Source: Apteryx mantelli (lineage: Eukaryota > Chordata > Aves > Apterygiformes > Apterygidae). Taken from it: a DNA stretch of 64,000 nucleotides. The notes beneath the pieces were generated by a model that was not told where the DNA came from, ran no database searches, and saw only the letters and a list, made by a program, of their open reading frames with translations. The stretch spans positions 50,967,297 through 51,031,296 of the forward strand of contig NC_089983.1 in the NCBI RefSeq assembly GCF_036417845.1, read 5' to 3'. Positions 1 through 14,043 of the stretch are shown one piece after another. The stretch's first letter is position 1. The number at the start of each line of letters is the position of its first letter. The position numbers and the translations under genes are program-made.

Positions 1-1131
1 ATTTTTATATTGATTTTGTTGGTATCTGATGTTATAGAAGGCTTATATCTAAGCCTTTTAACTTAAATTATACCTCTGAAGAGCCTGTTGAGCATTTTTA
101 TTGTACTTTCCTCGTCCTGTACCTTCTTGAATTATTTTTTTTCTCTCTCATTCAGCCAGTTTAGAGAAAAACATATTCTGTTTCATCAATGTTGTTTGCA
201 TAGCTTGATATGAGTGCTGTATTTTATTGTATCTTTTGCATCTTAGCTATTTAAAAGCATTTTATCTACAGTTAAATCCGTGTTATATATTTTTTCATTA
301 TTTTTTCATACTTATGATGGAATGTTTTAGCAGAGCCAGACATCTAGGTTTTTGCTATACTAGATAATCTTAAATACAACCAGCAAAGTTTCTTAGTTTT
401 TCAGGAGGCAGACATACTCCTTAAATACTGTTTTTATTTTTATTCTTAAAATCTGATCAGTTTAAATGACTGGCTAGAACTTTGGAGACAGGATTATGTG
501 TGTTTGTTAAAGATTCATGCTCTTATCGCCGTAGGTGCGAACATTAAGGTATGTTCTCTGTGTCTGTCTAAAGAAACACAGTTTATGACAAAAATGTCCA
601 ACTATTGCTAATAACAGAGGAGTGCAGTCAATGACAGCAACTGCAAGTTTTCGTGCAGATAAGTCTCTCAACTTTATCATGCTATTTATCCTCATTTCCT
701 GAGTAGGATTATATTAGATGAAGTACACAGAAATGTAAGTTTAGAACAGTCATCAATGTGAGATCTGCAAGGATCAGAATTTCAGGCAAAAATAGGGCAG
801 GCAAAGATATCCCTCAACAAAAAGAAAGCAAATAGCCCCTCATTTCATACAGCTACAAAAACTTTTTCACGTGGCATTTTAAACTGTCTGTGAAATCTTG
901 TGAATCTTTTAATGGCAGCTTTGCTGACTGCTTACTGATCAATACTGTTGGCATGTAAAAGTTGTGTTGCAGACTAATTAATTATATTTTCTTGGCTATG
1001 CGCAGGTAAATTTATTTTTCTCCTGTTTAAAGCGATGTCTCTTAAGTTGTTAGTGTTGCCCTCTGACTGCCGAGTGCAGCAAAGGCTGCGGAGCCTTTGC
1101 TGACATCGCTGCAATGCAATCCTTCCCTCAG
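1..1131 (+). other. PKP4 intron (3' part), no coding exon seen
   Basis: AT-rich sequence ending in a pyrimidine tract and CAG at 1131. The preceding PKP4 ARM exon is not present, so the intron extends off the left edge. Open frames here are short and antisense. Confidence 0.8.
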
Positions 1132-1315
1132 GGGTTCTCTGGAACTTGTCCTCGTGCGACGCCGTGAAGATGACGATCATCAGAGACGCTCTGTCCACGC
1201 TGACCAACACTGTGATAGTGCCCCACTCCGGCTGGAACAGCGCTTCCTTTGACGATGACCACAAAATCAAATTTCAGACTTCCCTAGTTCTGCGCAATAC
1301 TACTGGATGCCTGAG
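1132..1315 (+). CDS. PKP4: PKP4 exon: ARM repeat, VLWNLSSC segment
   Basis: Acceptor ccttccctcag, donor CTGAG|gtaatt. It opens by completing a Gly codon (phase 1) and ends in phase 2. It encodes [16 protein letters not shown] and, further on, [18 protein letters not shown], hallmark p120-family ARM motifs. The exon is clearly more CpG-rich than the introns around it. Confidence 0.96.
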
Positions 1316-4300
1316 GTAATTTACCGTTGCAGAAGACTTCTCTTTGCGCAGGAACCGTGTTATCCAACGGATTCTTTTTATCGGGTAGCTTTAAAACAAA
1401 ATATATAATATTCCATTTATAAATTCCATTCTATAAATTCCATTTAGTTCTACCATGCAGGCAACTTTTGTATCTGTTTTTTTCTATATTAAAAGAACGT
1501 GACAAATACAAAGTTAGACACTGGAAGATGTTAACTATTATGGAATTAATTGCTGTGATTTGTATGGCTCATGGAAATTATTTAGAAAAAAAACTGTGCA
1601 TTTGGTAATTATTGCTGTATACATTTAAAACAACTATGTATGTATATGTATGCATATCAGTAAAGAAATGTTTCACTATTCCTTTTGTGGATTTCTCAAA
1701 CAACAATAGGTAGAAAGAAGTATTCTTCAAAATAATAAAATGCAAAACTAAAATATCTGAAAAGAAAATTCAAGGACAAGGAGTAGTATATGAACAATTT
1801 CTGTTTATTTGTAGGTTTGTTTATCATTTTAATTCACTAGATTTCAGATTGTGTTCCATTAAACAGCAGGGTAAGGCCACTGTGTTTAAATACACGGAAT
1901 GGGATTGCCTTTTATTTGCTGGCGACCTTTCTCCTCTCCTCTTTTTTGGTCGCTGGGTTACTTCAAGACGCCCGGTCTGACGCTGCGGTTGAACACAGCC
2001 ACGCTGGCGCAGCGCAGGGGAGCGACCGCTCTGGCGGGGGGCAGCCTTCCTCCGCAGCAGCACCCTTCCGACGTGCGGCCGATCCCAGTCGGAGGCGGCG
2101 GTTCTGGTGGCCTTGGAGGCAGATGCTCGTTTCCACCCTTTGCCGCGTATTCTTACGCACGCTGCAGCCTTCTCCTTTCCCGACACCCTCATTTATATAC
2201 TTATACGTCTGTCTGTGTGTCGCTATTACGAATGTTAGCGAGACTGCACCGTGGAACAGATCACTGAGCTTTATTTGGGTTTTAAAAGTGGCAACAAAGG
2301 GTATTTTTAACTCAGACGAGTTCAGTGATCTGTTCTACAGTGGACACAAACACGAGAGCTGTGTTAAAGCTGAGAAAGCCTGGAATGGGAAAGTCAGTGG
2401 GAAAGAGATTTCTGCTTATGGTTGGTTTGTCAGTGAATCACTTTTGTCTCAAAATTAGTTCAAATTATATTTATCTTTTATGGAAAGTGGGGGGGGGGGG
2501 AAGAGCTTGTTGCACCAAGCGGTATGTTTGCTTTTAACTTCTCAAAGTCAAGTATCAAAGAGCTGTATAAAAGACTTCTGCAAGCTATTGGATAAAATGT
2601 GGTACGTATGTGCACCTGTGAATGCGCTGTATGTTCACTTACATTCTTATCCCTTTTGACCCCTTAGGAATCTAAGCTCTGCAGGCGAAGAAGCCCGAAA
2701 ACAAATGAGGTCTTGCGAAGGGCTGGTTGACTCGCTGCTATACGTGATCCATACGTGTGTGAACACGTCAGATTATGACAGCAAGGTGTGTGCATACTCT
2801 AAGTGATTTTTAGTACCAAACCGTATGTCCGATACGATCTTTTGGGAGTTGTATAGTGTAATTTAGAGCTGTGATATGCTCAGCTTGACTGGTCTTCTCT
2901 CCCAACCTGAAGTTATTCATGCACAATCAAATTCTGTTGCGTAATGCAAATTAACTAGTTCTGTGCTTTACATTTTTGACAGTGTTAAAGTATTCATTCC
3001 ATGATAAAATAATAATAAAAAGCACTCATGCTTTTTATTTTCAAAATACCAAAAAATAAGTCACTACAGCAGAGATGACTTTTACCAATATTTTCATAAC
3101 TGGGGATATCAGCAGAGGCATTTCAGCTTTCCCAAAGAAACAGAAGTAGGGATGCCCTAGGCCCAGAATTAGAATTTGGTGCTTGTGCTCCAAATGCCTT
3201 TTCATCTCTGCTACATTTGTTTGGTTTGATGTATCGCTATGTGAAAAAGTAACTAATTACATGACATCTTTATGTTTTGGTTTCAGACAGTGGAAAACTG
3301 CGTGTGTACCTTGAGAAACCTTTCTTATCGTTTGGAATTGGAGGTACCTCAGGCACGTCTGCTGGGCATTAATGAACTGGATGACTTATTAGGAAAAGAA
3401 TCACCTAGCAAAGATTCAGAGCCAAGTTGCTGGGGGAAAAAAAAGAAGAAGAAAAAAAAAGCTTCACAGGAGGATCAGGTTTGCCTTTTTCTTTGTACAA
3501 ATATATCAACTGTTGTTTAGCCAATGATTTAAAAATATATATTTTAAATGATAAAAAAAACCCAATAACATATGGCTTGGACAGAAACTGTCATATGTCG
3601 AACGAAAATATAGAGGTTTAATGTACTCACAAATGCGTGTTCATTTCTCAGTGGGATGGAGTTGGCCCTATACCAGGATTCTCCAAGTCTCCCAAAGGGG
3701 TGGAAATGCTGTGGCACCCATCTGTGGTAAAACCATACCTAACGCTTCTCGCAGAAAGCTCCAATCCAGCCACTCTAGAGGGCTCCGCGGGATCCCTCCA
3801 GAATCTTTCTGCAGGCAACTGGAAGGTAACGTTTTAAAACCACTTCATAATTCTGGGGGTGTCTGAATTCCTGTTATTCCTCCTGTAGTTGTACTTTAGC
3901 TATTTGCTTTCAAAAAGATACTGGAATGGGTTTTGGAGGGAACATGTAATAATTTTCTAGTCTGCATAAGAGCGGTTCTCTCCAGCATGTATCATTACTG
4001 CTTGTACGTTGCAGAAACGTTACTTCCACAGTGCAAAGCAAAAACAAAGACGGCAGTCAAGAAGAGCAGTCTGGAAACTGGCCTTGACATTGGTACCATT
4101 TATTTTAAACAAACAGTGAAAGCTTTTCTCCAGTGCACATTAGAGTTAAAAAAAAAAAAAAAAAAAAAAAAAAACTAGCTGTGAATTTCGGTGGGAAGGT
4201 ACTGCCAAAGTAAGACCAGACCAAATGCAAACATACAATATGCAATGTTAACACCCCACAAGAATCAAGATTGTGATGCTTAAGATACTAATTGGTTATC

Positions 4301-7300
4301 GACATAAATAGATTGTTTCTATTTGTTTCATTATTTTATAATTTATTTCCATATATTCTTGCTCTTAGCCCTTGCATACAATATTTGCAAAGGCACTACG
4401 TGAGAACTCCTTACAAATTTTATGTATTTGTCACAGAGAGATTAAAAAAAAGTTAGTTGCTTCCTTTGCTGTAGAAAAACAGCTGAGACTTCTCATTTTA
4501 TGACTACTTTAAAATTAGTCTTTTTGCTTAGATTACTATTCATGCTTTAGTAAATTATGTCATCTGTTAAGATATTTTGTCTATTAACTCTTTTTTTTTA
4601 ATATTTTTCTGTATGAGGAATGAGCCAAGAACAGGAAAGAGTCAACCCTCCATAATAATGGAAAAGACAGGCATTTAACTTATCATCCCTTCTTTGGAAA
4701 ATGTCCCCCCTAAAATACTTAAGAATTACAATATTGAGAGAGATAGTGTCAATTAGAATATTGTAGCAGGTTTGCGAGTAACTGTAGTTTTATTACAGTT
4801 TGCAGCATACATTCGAGCTGCTGTCAGAAAAGAAAAAGGACTGCCAATCCTCGTGGAGCTGCTGAGAATGGATAATGACAGAGTTGTTTCTTCCGTGGCA
4901 ACTGCCTTAAGGAATATGGCATTAGATGTTCGTAACAAGGAGCTTATTGGTGAGTACAGAACTGTACTGAAGCAAGCAAGGTTACCAACATGTCAGACTT
5001 TATATAGAAAAAATACTAGGGTGAGATTCCAGCAAGAGAAATAGCATAAATGATTTTACTATTCCATGTCACTTGTGTCACAGAAATTAATCTTTTTGAC
5101 AGCAGTAGCTTTTCAGAGTAATGTTGTCTTTTTGGTTTGCCTTTAGCCATCTTGCATAGCAATCTCTTAACAACTGATTGAAGTCACCTCAGCTAAACTT
5201 AACTAGACAGAAAACCATCAATACAAAATATGATAGAAAACACAACTCCTCTTCCTTGGAACTAAATGGTAACCTTCTTAGAGAGTTTCAAAGTTCCTTG
5301 CTTCTTATAAGAGGAAATGACAGCTCTGCTGTACCAGTAAATATTTTATTTAACAGTACTAGGTAGGGAGAGAGGGAAGAAACCCTTCCTAGTAAAGTAT
5401 TTCCATGAAAGAACACGTGTAGGGCACTATATACGTGCCTTTGCTGAATTAAATAATCAACAAGGGTGCTTGCTAGAAAAACTTACTGTTTACCTTTCAT
5501 ATATTTTAATATTTAATACTTTGAAGCACTCATCTGTGTCTTTCTCATCTAGCATTTTTTCAAAAAAAATATATAAACATTTGTCCTTCCTTGGTCAGGA
5601 ATCTCAGAATCTGTTATGGCGAGTGTTGAACGTGCCTCACCCTCAGCTTAAGACTGATGTAGCCTAAATGAATCCTACTAACACATATCACAGAATCCCA
5701 GAATGGTTGAGGTTGGCAGGGACCTCTGGAGATCATCTAGTCCAACCCCCCTGCTCAAGCAGGGTCACCTAGAGCACGCTGCACTGCATCGCGTCCAGGC
5801 GGCTTTTGAATATCTCCAGAGAAGGAGACTCCACAACCTCTCTGGGCAACCTGCTCCAGTGCTCTGTCACCCTCACAGTGAAGAAGCTTTTCCTCATGTT
5901 CAGATGGAAGCGTCTGTGTTTCAGTTTGTGCCCATTGCCTTGCGTCCTGTTGCTGGGCACCACTGAGAAGAGTCTGGCTCCATCCCCTTGACACCCTCCC
6001 TTCAGATACTTGTACACGTTGATAAGATCCCCTCTCAGTCTTCTCTTCTCCAGGCTAAACAGGCCCAGCTCTCTCAGTCCTTCCTCATAAGAGAGATGCT
6101 CCAGTCCCCTAATCATCCTAGTAGCCCTTCGCTGGACTTGCTCCAGTAGTGCCACATCCCTCTTGTACTGGGGAGCCCAGAACTGGACGCAGTACTCCAG
6201 ATGTGGCCTCACCAGGGCTGAGTAGAGGGGGAGAATCACCTCCCTCGACCTGCTGGCAACACTCTTCCTGATGCAGCCCAGGATACCATTGGCCTTCTTG
6301 GCCACAAGGGCACATTGCTGCCTCATGGTCAACTTGGTGTCCACCAGCACTCCCAGGTCCTTCTCCGCAGAGCTGCTTTCCAGCAGGTCAGCCCCCAGCC
6401 TGTCCTGATGCATGCCAGTTGTTAACTTGGAAAATCCGTCTCCTCCTCCTTCCATCCATCCCCCTCACTGTCAGGACTGAGGAGAAAGTGACCTGGGCTC
6501 CCAGACCCTTGACCACCATCCCCAGAGCTCTGAAATCCTGTTTGATAGTTTCCAATTTGCCCTTGGCATCATTAGTGCCCACATGGAAGAGCAGCAGAGG
6601 GTAATAGTCTGAAGCGTGGACAAGCCATGTCATGGTATAGAAAAGTTTGATTTTTGTTATAGAAGAATTTTCTGTTTTAAACTAATGTAATAAATGTGTA
6701 AGAACTATTTGTGCAGATAAGGGTATAGTTATTCTCAAAAACACAAATATAGCTGAAAAGAGTTTCATTATTTATTTCTGAAGCTTCTCAGAGCATACTT
6801 TCCTGCAAAGTATGTGTTCTGTCAGCAAGGAATTATTTTAAAAGTCGTGTTCTATAACACCTGCGCCATACAGGTAATACCTGTATGTGACATTTTCTTT
6901 TCAAGACTTTTTTTTTCCTTTCCTGGCAGAATTTTTGAGTTCAGGAATGCACCTCCGCCTTCCCTCTCCCTATCAAAGCCTAGAATTATTTGCTTTCCAG
7001 ATACACTGCAAAACCAACCTTTGTACAAAACATTTTGAGATATGAAGGGAGTCATAAACTACCCTATGCCAGTAACCAATTTGGTGTGACTTCACCACAG
7101 TTGGTAAGGGCAGGGATGATGGGTATAGGTGGTCTAAACTCTGAAGAAAATGAAGTTATTTCAGAGTAGAGATCAGGGACTCTAGTAAATAACAATAAAA
7201 ATTGGTATCTGCAAACATCTGTTGGTGATCTTGCTAAAAGATGGGCAATGACAGAGCACTACTGTATTCAAAGTATGTGTGATAGTTTTCCAGTAGGTAT

Positions 7301-10300
7301 AAAAAGGAGTTCCTTTGCTTGCAGAAGATTTCTGTGGGCATATAATGCAAATAGGTAGTTAACGGCTTTGTGTGAAGCTTATTCATTATTCATTGTTACG
7401 TACAAATACGTCCTCAATAAAATCAATAATCATACCATTATCAACACAGCCTAACATAAGAAAAATATTTACCTTAGCCTTAGTTAATTTGTTTGCATTG
7501 TGATTGTTCCTGTGCATCAGTCAGTAACTGAAATCTGACGGAAATGAGATCTGATCTCTTGTGGAGGACAAATAAGGTGAAGAGAATGTCTGAAAGAAAA
7601 ACTTCCAAGCTACTGTAAGGATTTCTTTAACCCTCCCACAAATAACCTAGGAATGTGCACCCCCCCTCCAATCATAAGAAATAATGTAATATTTTTCCTT
7701 GAACAATTCTGCTTCCTCCAAATAATTCCCATTTCCAAATGATCCTGCTGTAATACACAAATACAACTTATTTCTCACATTTTTAAGCCAGAAGAAAAAG
7801 AATTTATTTGAAAAATTGATGTCTAGTCTCTCTTGCCTTTGTATAAAATGTGAATTCTTGGAAGTTTTCCATTTTTTTGATCCTATATTCCTTTTTATTG
7901 CTTTCAGATACAATTTTGTGATGAGTACTTGAATTACACATCTTAAGTACCAAAATGTATTTTCTTACTTGGTTCTGTTGATGTTTTTTTAAAGGTAAAT
8001 ATGCTATGCGAGATCTGGTGAACCGACTTCCTGGAGGCAACGGTCCAAACATCTTGTCTGATGAGACTGTGGCAGCAATCTGCTGCGCTCTGCACGAGGT
8101 CACTAGCAAAAACATGGAAAATGCCAAAGCCCTCGCCGATACTGGAGGAATAGAAAAACTGGTGAACATAACAAAAGGGAGAGGTGACAGGCAAGTGGAC
8201 AACAAACTTCATAACTAAAGTGTTTATCTGTTCCATTTCAGATGTTTTAAGAATGTTGGAAATGGCTTTTTGAGTAGAAAAAGGATCTGTTTTTGCACTC
8301 CTCATCTGTTGATGAGTAGCTACCAAAGCCTGAAGCACATTGAGGCACAAGAAGCAGTTGGTATCTGCCATTCTCTTACAGTGTGTTATCTAAAGCTTGT
8401 GGAGGCTTTTACAGTTGCATACAGTAATCATATTAATAGGGCCTATTAATGTAAAATGATATAAAATCATGTAAAATGATATACAATATTGATATCATGT
8501 AAAATGGTATAAAAGACCTGTCCTCTCAATTGAATACCTACAACATTAATAGAATATTTAGAGCTTTTCAAAGTCAAAATATGTTAGCACCTTTGTAGGG
8601 ATGTATCACAACAGCTATTAATGAAATCTGGCACGTCCAATCGGTAGGTTGTGAGCAGTTTGTCTATCCAGTGGGATTTTCTGGAGCAGGTTTGCAAAAC
8701 AAGTGCCGATGGGAAGATGCGGCTCTCTGCAGAGTCGTTCGGGAGCGCCTGTGCCGTACGGGCTGGTGCGTGGGCAGTTGGCTGGGTTCAGCACGGGCCT
8801 TGGTCTGGCGCAGTGTTTACGCAGTGCTGCTAGGACCTTTCAGAACGGGAGCGCTGAGCATCAAGCAGCAGGAACACGAAGGGCTCTCGAGTCTTGCAGG
8901 ACCAGCACCGAGGCACGACTGAAAAGCCCTCGGGACCCCGTCAGGCTCTGAACAACATCTCTGCTCCGAACTCCCCAGCGTATCTGATAGGACTCAAATT
9001 GGCAGGACTGTTCCGTAACCCAGGGAATCCCAGTTCTCCTTTCTGTGGATAGCAGGAAGCTGATATAGTCAGCCCAGGGTACTGTTGCAGTGTCTGACCA
9101 GATGGTAAGGGAGAAAAAACGGATCTCCAACAACAAAACTTGGTCAGTGTGAATTAAACATGCCACATTTTTAACAAAATCTAGGACTATGGATTATATT
9201 TTGAGCATCCAGGATTTATGTGGCTGTGAATGCAGCGATCCCTTATGTGACTTTGTCTCTCCCTGAATACTGAGATACAGTGTACAGTTGCATCTGCATG
9301 GAGAATTTTGAGGGGGTGGGATACTTTAAGAAATTTTAAAATCTTGCCAAAATATTGGTTGTATTGGCTGACACTACAAACTGCAATTTTTTTCAGTGTT
9401 TTCTTTCAAAGGGTGAATTTGGGTGAATCTTCACAGTGACAGAAAAAGGCATACATTTAGCACAGATGCCATGCTGGCATTTAATTTCAAACCACTCCTT
9501 CAGTACCACTACTAAGTTTACTACCATTTCTCTTAAAAAGGTGACATGATTTTGTTTATAATAACAGATAGAGCAATTTTCTTTTCGTACCTTCCTCTTG
9601 AGAAGGGACAGGTGTTTTGTTAAAAACAAACCCAGTGTGAAGCAAGTACGTAATGGCAGTTTTCATGAAATGTGCTAAAAAAAATGTTCCTTTTCAAGAT
9701 TTTTGATTTTTGCAGACAATAGCTATCTATTCAATAGCTATCTTATACTTTCTGTCTGTATTTCTCATGTGGATGACCTGAAGAGAAGATTTCTAGGCCA
9801 GAGAGGGCAATAATTGTCATGCCTAATCGTGTCCATATACCAGCCTTTCTTTTTTTTTTTAAGTGGGGTGAATACTTCGTATTACTGTAATATTCTTTGC
9901 TTCCTTAGATCTTCACTGAAAGTGGTCAAGGCAGCCGCCCAGGTACTGAATACCTTATGGCAATACCGAGACCTCCGTAGCATTTATAAAAAGGTAAACT
10001 ACAAAATTAGCATACACATGGAAGCAGTTGCACAAAAACTCTTAATTTAATGCAAAGCAATTTATTTTGATGTTCTCTTCTTCTTGTCACTCCATAGGAT
10101 GGATGGAATCAGAGTCATTTTATTACACCAGTGTCAACACTAGAGCGAGAGAGATTCAAATCGCATCCTTCTTTATCGACAACAAACCAACAGATGTCAC
10201 CTGTCATACAGTCAGGTCAGTCAAGGCCTATAAAGAGATTTACTGAAGAGCTTCTTCCTTTGGGGTACCTGGTATCCCTCTTTTTGAACTCTAATCGTCT

Positions 10301-13300
10301 CAGTTTACTTGTTACTCTGCCTAAAACATGGACTTGTTACTCTGCCTCAAACATGCTCCCTCTCCTGCATTTAAATATATGAGCAAGACTATTCAAGTAT
10401 TTCATGTACGCTGTATTGCCTTAACTGATATTGTTGGCAGGCTTCAAATCCCACAGGATTTGTGGGTGTCTCGACATTAGCATTTACTTTGGATAAGAAG
10501 CACTTTTGAAGCAAATCTCCCCACTTACTCAATGCGAATCAAAGTGCAAATAGTCTCAGAATGTGTGAATTGTATCCCCTTTGCATGAAACTAAATCAGA
10601 TGTTGTGCTTCCCGAGCACTAATATACTCTAACTGCTGAGGGGCAGTCAGTCCGTGGGACCAGCTGAGACCTGTTCTCAAGTAAAATCCTCAGAATGCGT
10701 AGTGCGGACATCAGGTCTTTGTCGCCAGCGGTTTCCCACTTCTCCTTCTGTGGTGCACGACTTGATACTGTAGATGTAGCCTCACAGGACCTGTGTACTT
10801 CATTGCATAGAGAGCAACAGACCAATAGTGAGGAACCTATTTTCATTCCTGGTAATGTAATGCCAAATTAGGCAAGTAGGTCAAATACAAAAATCTTACT
10901 TTTCTGACTCCTCCTCGTTTATTGCAGTTTAACCAAAATCTCCCCTTTGTTCCTATAACATCTCCAGTGCTAGGACTGAGATCTTCAGGAGATCTCAGGA
11001 GAAGGCTGGTATAAAACCTCCTTGATATCCTCTTTGTTTAGCATTGGATTTATCCACTTTACTCCTGTATTTTTATGTGAACAGACCTCTCTAACTACTG
11101 AGAAATATATATATATTTACCTTGACTGCTGAAATGAGTGACCAGTTCCTACAATATTGTTGTTTAATTACTTATTTCGTTACACCATAGGAACTAGGAA
11201 CCCTCACACATTCCTTCATGACAGGGATAATAAACAAGGACTCAGCCAGGGACATATTTTCCTATTAGCAGTATACGTGTAGTATCTAAGATGTTGAAGA
11301 AAGCACACCGCTCGTGCTCTCGTTCCTCTCAACCACCAGAGTACATAAAGTGCTGGGGGGGGTTGTCTAGTGCCATATGATAGCAGACTGTATTTACCAA
11401 TTTTATATGACTTTGTTATTCTGGTCCTACTGTGATCCATTTTCAGTTTTCACCCAGTCTTTTGGGATTCTGAGAGATTTTCCTGACAAAACATACCTTT
11501 GTCATTCTCATACCACATAAACTGAAAATAGCTTTTACTTTTACACCTAGTGCCAAATTGCGCATACTGGCATCACAACTACACCTTGAAATCTTGGACT
11601 GCTTAAACTATGTATCTACAGCCAGACCTAAAAAATCTTCTCAGGAGAAGCAACGACACTGAAGCAAATAGGGCTTCAGCTCAGGGAAGTGACCAGACTC
11701 TACCGATGTGTAAAAGGATATTCCATACCCACTGTCAAATTCTTATCTCAGAGTTTTCTCTCCGAAGATATGCTAGTAGAACTGTGTTGCTTCAGTTCTG
11801 GGGACTACAAATAGGAAATAAGATAGAAAGCTCTAGCGTAATATTCAGAGGCTACTTTAAAGAGCACTTAATAAGGAATCCTAATAGTAAGTGCCTGCTT
11901 TTCTGTTCTAGAACGTGAACAGGCTTGAACTAGTAAAGTGGAAGTTTGGTGCAAAGAACGTGTCTACAGAGAGCACTGTGCTAGCTCCCTTGCCGATTAC
12001 ACCACGCAGAGTAGATGAGTGGTAGAAGAGTTACACTGGGGCTATAATAGCTGTTCTTCGTTAGTCGTTCAATTATAGACAGATCGTTATTAGCACACAC
12101 ATTTCAAAATTTAGCTTTTTACAACCATCAGTGTGCTAGGATACTATCAATAATTAACTGTGCATAATAACACAGAATCGTGGGATATGACATAATGAGC
12201 GTGGCTAATGGAAGATCATATCATTGATTAACAATTGAAGCAAAATTTCTAGAAATTATTTTTTCTCCCGTGTTAAGTAGAGCTTGTCTAAGCTAACAAA
12301 ACAGTTGAGTTCTCTGTGAAAGAGAAAAGATTTACCAGAACAAACTTTTTACAACTAAAATTGAGATTTATATATTCACTGTAAGGATAAAAAATAAGTA
12401 ACCCATTGTTATGCTCTTACAGTGGTTACCAGCCCCCTGGAGCACAACACACCCAAGGTTCACTTCTGCATGCTGATCAATGAACAGTAACATACGTGTG
12501 TGCATGGATCATTTCAGCCAGATAGACTGTAAAGTTTCTGATGTCCCAGCTGATGTGATGGACTTAAAGATTGTATTTAAGGATAGCTTACATAAAATCA
12601 TAAAAGCTAGCAGGAGTATTATCTTCTAATTGCAAACAAGTGAACATTTACATTTGTATTTGAATACCCTACACTAAATAAAGTTCTCAGGATGTCATAT
12701 ACAAACTGAAATGGGTAAGGTCTCTTATTTCAGTTGTAAGCATTGTGGACCAGTGACTTGCCATAAAAATATAGAATGATAATTTGATGATTCGTTGTTG
12801 ATAGCTTTTGTCACTGGGGTGCTTCATCCCGGTAGAATCATGTACTAGTTTTGTTCATTACACGAGTCTGGCCATCTCTGTCATTTGCTAATCCCCATCC
12901 TTGGAGATGGAAGGGGAGAGGAGGGAGGAAAGAGAAGGTTAGGTTTTAAAATTTTTTATAGACTCTTATTGCCTATACTGATAATCTTTCTTTCTTTTTT
13001 CATCAGTTGGCAGCACATCCTCATCACCGGCTTTATTAGGAATTAGAGAACCCCGATCTGAATATGATAGAACACAACCTTCTATGCAGTATTACAATAA
13101 CCAAGGTGATGTCATTACGCATAAAGACATATATACTGGTAAGATACCAATTAGGAATACATAAATATTCCTCATATGAGAAGTTTATACAATCACAGTA
13201 CGGACAGTTGCATTAGCAGGCTTGTTACTGTTGCTTAATGTTGTTTTCCATTTTTATTCATATTCATTGCACGTGGAACAGAGCAGGCTGTTCATCTGTC

Positions 13301-14009
13301 TTCACTGTGCTATTTTCTTTAAAATTGCACACACTACCAGAATAAGAAGAGATTTGTTTGCATATTAGGAGATAAGAGGTATTTGGAAAATTTAATCTTA
13401 TTTAACGCTGTTACAGAAAATCATTTTATTATACTCTTATTCATAAATATTACAAAAAACATACCAAGACTTCATACTTGATTTCACCTTTCCTCCATAC
13501 TATTTGACCTAAGTCATGAGATGACAGTGAACAAGGAGAAACAAATTCCTTGTTGTAATGATTATTTGTCTGAAAAAAAAAAAACAAAAAAAAACCCACA
13601 GCAACACAGAAAAGCCTCCTGGTTTCAATTTTAGCTATTGCTGAGGGACAGAATTTTCTTGTATTGTTGTTTTTAAATATAAAGTTCATGCTACCGTTTA
13701 CTAACGGTGATATATGGTTCCTAGGTAATTTAACAGCCCTTACAGCCATGAATGGTATGTTAAAACACTGGTATTTTTAAGAAAACAGTGTGATGCCTTG
13801 TTTATAAAGCAACCTTTTATTTTTTTTTTCAATCAGGTATGTTATTCTGCAGTAGATATATTTGCATATATTTTGTTTGTTTTGTGTATGTTTTGTTTTT
13901 GTATATATTGTTTCACTTTAAAATACTGCATTAGACTTGAAAAGAAAGGTTGCATGATAAACTACACATGGCAAGTCTGTATGAGCCCTCTTGAGGGAAC
14001 AATTGCATA

Positions 14010-14043
<34 letters not shown>

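Noticed and set aside
974-1270. Frame antisense to the 1132-1315 PKP4 exon
   Set aside because: Shadow of a GC-rich coding exon.
5769-6455. 228-codon minus-strand open frame as a host gene
   Set aside because: It is the CR1 reverse transcriptase tail.
8651-8951. Overlapping + frames in a PKP4 intron
   Set aside because: Several frames open together because the patch is GC-rich; no splice sites fit PKP4.
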